From NCBI GenBank assembly GCA_016870695.1, contig VGAV01000147.1:1-6388 (forward strand): a stretch of DNA of 6,388 bases, in the 5' to 3' direction. Of this stretch, positions 4,288 through 6,388 are shown piece by piece. The stretch's first letter is position 1, and every line of letters starts with the position of its first letter. The position numbers were made by a program, and so were the translations under genes. Under the pieces are notes generated by a model. That model did not search any database and had not been told where the DNA came from. It saw only the letters and a list, made by a program, of their open reading frames with translations. Source of the DNA: Actinomycetota bacterium. Its GTDB lineage: Bacteria > Actinomycetota > Actinomycetes > Actinomycetales > Microbacteriaceae.

Positions 4288-6111
4288 TCACTCCTGGGTG
4301 CGGCGGCGGGCGATGGTCGTGCCGGCGGCGACGAGGCCGCCGAGGACGAGCATGCCGATGCCGATCGCGGGCAGGGGCGAGGCAGCCAGGTCAGCGCCGG
4401 TCGTCGCGAGGCCACCGGGACGGGCGCGGTCGCCCGCAGCCCCGGGGATGGCCGTCGCGGTCGGGCTCGGCGCCGCGGTGGGCTCGGCCGTGGGCTCCGG
4501 CGAAGGGTCGCCCGGCGTGGGCTCCGGCGAAGGGTCGCCCGGCGTGGGCTCGGGCGACGGGTCACCCGGGGTGGGCTCCGGCGAGGGGTCCACCGGCGGA
4601 ACGACCGCGGCCTCCCAGGCCAGGGCGAAGGCGGCGTGACCGATGGCGGGCGAGAAGATGTCGACCGATTCGCGGCTGACGTTCGCGAGGGTGTCGTTCT
4701 CGGTGTGGTAGTTCCGGTCCATGAAGACGCCCGCGGTTCCGCCGAAGAGCGCGGCCTCCTCCTCCGTCTTGATGTCGTCGCCGCCGGAGAACAGGCCGCC
4801 GGACGGGATGCCGTTGTCGATGAACGCCTGGTAGTCCGAGCGTCCCGAGTACTCGCTGTCGATCCAGGGCTGGTCGATCGCGTCGAAGTAGTCGGTGTAG
4901 ATCCGCTCGATCTCCGCCGATCCCTCCGGGATGGTGACGCCGTCGGCGGGGAACGTGGAGCGGTTCGCGTCGTAGACGCCGACCGTGAAGTTCTCGGAGC
5001 CGATCATGTCGTAGTTCAGGTACGACGAGATGCGGGCGAGCTCCGCGGGGTCGTCCTGCACGAGGTCGTCCACGTAGGCCGTCGAGCCGAGCAGACCGAT
5101 CTCCTCCGCACCCCACAGGGCCAGACGGATCCGCTTGTCGTTCGGCACCTCGGCATCCGCGATCCGCTCGGCGAGGGCGAGGATCGCGGCCGAGCCGGAG
5201 GCGTTGTCGTTGACGCCGGGACCCTCGGCCACACCGTCGAGGTGGGCGCCGATGACGACGGTGTCCTCGGGGTCGCCGGCGATGCTGTCGGCGATGATGT
5301 TGAAGGTCTCGCCGACGAGGAACTCCTTCTCGATGAGGGCGGTGCCCTCGACGGGAGCGTCGGCGGGGGCGGCCTCCACGAGCGCGGAGAGGGTCTCACC
5401 GCTGGCCTGGGGCAGGGTGGCGGCGGGGGAGTCCTCGGTGTCGCGGGGACCGGAGGCGACGTTGGTCAGCTGGTCGCCGGGGGCGACGCCCTCGGCCTCG
5501 GGGCGGGCGTTGTTGTAGATGAAGACCGCGCCGGCGTCGGCGGCCGAGGCGTTGTCGATCTTCTGCTCGAAGGTGCAGACGCCGCGCTGGACGAGGACGA
5601 TCGAGCCCGCGGGCACGGCGGCGAAGTCCGCCGGCTCGCAGCCGAGGTGGGCGCCGTCGGCCGACACGGGCTGCGAGAGCGCCTCGGTGTAGGGGCCGTC
5701 CGTGGCCTCGCTGCTGTCGAAGTGCGATCCGAGGTAGGTCGTGCCGTCGACGGTGAGGGAGGCCTCGCCGAACTCCGAGTACGGCACCTCGAACGTGTGA
5801 CGCGAGACGGTGAACGCACCGGTGTCCTCGAGGACCTGCTCGGCGTACTCGGCCGCGGCCTCGTAGCCCGGGCCGTTCCAGACGCGGTAGCCGTCCGCGG
5901 CGTAGGACTCCGTGATCTCCGCGAGCTCGGTCAGGTGGGTCATGACGTCGGCGCCGGTGAGCCCGAGGTCCGCCGGGACGTCGCCGGGGACGACGGCGGC
6001 GGTGGCCGCCGGACCGACCATCAGGGCTCCGCCGACGAGCGCGCCCGCGGCGAGCGCGGCCGACACGCGCCGAGCGCGCGGGGGAGGGGATTGCAGGGTG
6101 TGACGGGGCAC
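4288..6111 (-). CDS. Secreted M28-family zinc aminopeptidase with PA domain and LATTG wall anchor
   Basis: Extracellular metallopeptidase, 607 aa, related to actinobacterial and Vibrio-type M28 aminopeptidases that remove N-terminal residues from peptides. Residues 1-39 are a Sec signal peptide: Arg-rich start, hydrophobic core at 17-33, likely cleavage after AATAA. A PA domain spans about 140-255 (CEPADF at 158-163, VQRGVCTFEQK at 174-184). The M28 catalytic domain spans about 265-500. Its family-assigned metal ligands are all present: H290 (GAHLDG), D302 (GVNDNASG), E337 with general base E336 (WGAEEIGLLGS), D368 (NYDMIG) and H469 (YHTENDT). A Pro/Glu/Asp linker (508-555) contains three 9-residue repeats. 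Then come the LATTG motif (568-572), a hydrophobic span (576-600) and the tail RRRTQE: a sortase signal of the LAxTG kind recognised by class E sortases. GTG 6111 is supported by AGAGG seven bases upstream. The gene is probably monocistronic, ended by a hairpin. Confidence 0.94.
   Translation of the reverse strand: MPRHTLQSPPPRARRVSAALAAGALVGGALMVGPAATAAVVPGDVPADLGLTGADVMTHLTELAEITESYAADGYRVWNGPGYEAAAEYAEQVLEDTGAFTVSRHTFEVPYSEFGEASLTVDGTTYLGSHFDSSEATDGPYTEALSQPVSADGAHLGCEPADFAAVPAGSIVLVQRGVCTFEQKIDNASAADAGAVFIYNNARPEAEGVAPGDQLTNVASGPRDTEDSPAATLPQASGETLSALVEAAPADAPVEGTALIEKEFLVGETFNIIADSIAGDPEDTVVIGAHLDGVAEGPGVNDNASGSAAILALAERIADAEVPNDKRIRLALWGAEEIGLLGSTAYVDDLVQDDPAELARISSYLNYDMIGSENFTVGVYDANRSTFPADGVTIPEGSAEIERIYTDYFDAIDQPWIDSEYSGRSDYQAFIDNGIPSGGLFSGGDDIKTEEEAALFGGTAGVFMDRNYHTENDTLANVSRESVDIFSPAIGHAAFALAWEAAVVPPVDPSPEPTPGDPSPEPTPGDPSPEPTPGDPSPEPTAEPTAAPSPTATAIPGAAGDRARPGGLATTGADLAASPLPAIGIGMLVLGGLVAAGTTIARRRTQE
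4396..4410 (-). other. LATTG sortase recognition motif codons
   Basis: CTCGCGACGACCGGC on the minus strand encodes LATTG, residues 568-572 of the peptidase. A hydrophobic stretch and an arginine-rich tail follow, completing the three-part cell wall sorting signal. The alanine at the second position points to a class E rather than class A sortase, by analogy with other high-GC Gram-positive bacteria. Confidence 0.8.
4492..4590 (-). repeat. 27-bp in-frame tandem repeat in the peptidase linker
   Basis: Three copies of a 27-base unit (4564-4590, 4537-4563, 4510-4536) encode DPSPEPTPG, with a partial fourth copy (4492-4509) encoding DPSPEP. Units differ at a few bases, mainly at third codon positions. 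The repeat keeps the reading frame and forms a flexible acidic, proline-rich spacer between the catalytic domain and the sorting signal. This type of linker commonly varies in copy number among strains. Confidence 0.92.
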
Positions 6112-6116
6112 GGAGG

Positions 6117-6124
6117 CACCTCTC
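6117..6124 (-). promoter_or_regulatory. Ribosome-binding site of the M28 peptidase
   Basis: GAGAGGTG on the minus strand places AGAGG seven bases before GTG 6111. It is the clearest Shine-Dalgarno in the window and decides the start. GGAG, just 5' within this site, could pair weakly with CTCC just before the start codon. Confidence 0.75.
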
Positions 6125-6125
6125 C

Positions 6126-6143
6126 GCGGGCAGCGATGCCCGC
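6126..6143 (-). promoter_or_regulatory. 5' UTR hairpin abutting the peptidase ribosome-binding site
   Basis: GCGGGCA (6126-6132) and TGCCCGC (6137-6143) form a perfect seven-base-pair stem with a four-base loop, ending one base before the GAGAGGTG ribosome-binding site in the transcript. It may stabilise the mRNA 5' end or affect ribosome access. No known riboswitch is recognised. Confidence 0.5.
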
Positions 6144-6204
6144 ATCATCCAGGGGGGAATGACGCGACGCTCGGGGGAGTGTTCGCGGTTCGATTCTGCG
6201 AGGA

Positions 6205-6216
6205 ATCTCCGGAGAT
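6205..6216. promoter_or_regulatory. Perfect 12-bp palindrome upstream of the peptidase
   Basis: ATCTCCGGAGAT is a perfect palindrome 94 bases upstream of the peptidase start. A second short inverted repeat (GATTC 6192-6196 with GAATC 6203-6207) overlaps it. It has the form of a dimeric regulator site, but no regulator can be named and no clear -10/-35 pair is seen beside it. Confidence 0.3.
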
Positions 6217-6234
6217 GGCCAGAAGCCGGCGGAA

Positions 6235-6253
6235 TGTTTACGGTGCCGAAACA
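6235..6253. promoter_or_regulatory. Interrupted palindrome, possible operator
   Basis: TGTTTACGGTGCCGAAACA has matching outer arms TGTTT/AAACA and inner arms CGG/CCG with one unpaired A. It is AT-richer than its surroundings and lies 124-142 bases upstream of the peptidase start, in the range of a promoter or operator. The assignment is speculative. Confidence 0.25.
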
Positions 6254-6268
6254 CACCCACTTCTGCGC

Positions 6269-6326
6269 TGACTTGCCGCAGATGTACGCCCTCGCGCCCC
6301 CGGCGGCGTACATCTGCGCCAAGTCA
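6269..6326. repeat. 22-bp near-perfect inverted repeat with 14-base loop
   Basis: The left arm at 6269-6290 (TGACTTGCCGCAGATG then TACGCC) and right arm at 6305-6326 (GGCGTACATCTG then CGCCAAGTCA) match as reverse complements at 21 of 22 positions; the mismatch is the eighth base of the left arm. A smaller inverted repeat TCTGCG/CGCAGA (6262-6267 with 6277-6282) overlaps the left arm. It could be a strong terminator for a gene beyond the right edge, or a REP-like dispersed palindrome. The non-coding stretch 6112-6388 contains no gene I can support. Confidence 0.9.
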
Positions 6327-6388
6327 CGGCCCAGCGGGCTGCGCGCGTCACGGCCCAGCGGGCTGCGCGCGTCACGGCCCACCGGGCT
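6323..6388. repeat. 24-bp tandem repeat running off the window
   Basis: The unit begins GTCACGGCCCAGCGGG and ends CTGCGCGC. Copies lie at 6323-6346 and 6347-6370 (identical), and 6371-6388 is a partial third copy with one change (CAGCGGG to CACCGGG). The first unit begins inside the right arm of the preceding inverted repeat, so the two structures are fused. The array continues past the right edge, so copy number is unknown. Confidence 0.92.

Noticed and set aside
3952..6162. 736-codon open frame on the plus strand, antisense to the peptidase
   Set aside because: Its composition is low-complexity Arg/Gly/Val/Asp as expected from the antisense of a GC-rich gene, with no recognisable domain. 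The opposite strand has complete M28 catalytic residues, a signal peptide and a ribosome-binding site.
5396..6382. 328-codon minus-strand frame with repeated GRDARSPL at its start
   Set aside because: The repeated peptide is only the 24-base tandem repeat read in frame, and the frame overlaps the peptidase gene out of phase with Arg-rich, domain-free sequence.

Overview
The window looks like chromosome from a high-GC Gram-positive actinobacterium, probably a Microbacterium or a close relative in the Microbacteriaceae. I infer this from several things: GC is about 70% by eye, third codon positions are strongly GC-biased, the tRNA gene does not encode CCA, the Ku has a lysine-rich tail, and a secreted peptidase ends in an LAxTG-type sorting signal. 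Genus assignment is inference; no database search was possible.

Layout from left to right. Positions 1-419 hold a non-coding repeat array. Five direct copies of a 14-base core (CGCCGAACTCCTGA) are spaced every 55 bases, followed by three inverted copies spaced every 54 bases. Next comes a bacterial Ku gene (493-1365, +) for double-strand break repair. It converges on a DedA-family membrane protein gene (1362-2123, -), and the two stop codons share one CTAG. Just upstream of dedA, on the same strand, is tRNA-Leu(UAG) (2168-2249) with a recognisable promoter. Divergent from the tRNA is a zinc-free quinone-oxidoreductase-like dehydrogenase (2346-3365, +). It converges on a YoaK/DUF1275 membrane protein (3421-4083, -), with overlapping alternative hairpins between them that include the DUF1275 stop codon. 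The largest gene (4288-6111, -) encodes a secreted M28-family zinc aminopeptidase with a PA domain, a Pro/Glu/Asp repeat linker and a C-terminal LATTG wall-sorting signal; it is followed by a hairpin terminator. The right end (6112-6388) is non-coding: a 5' UTR hairpin, two small palindromes, a 22-base near-perfect inverted repeat, and a 24-base tandem repeat running off the window.

The genes are mostly housekeeping singletons, not one system: DNA repair (Ku), membrane homeostasis (DedA), translation (tRNA-Leu), redox (MDR), an unknown membrane protein (DUF1275) and an extracellular peptidase. No gene set here supports a new defence or mobile system. The features least explained by known genes are the two different intergenic repeat structures at the ends. 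Both combine inverted and tandem repeats, and both may be members of dispersed genomic repeat families.
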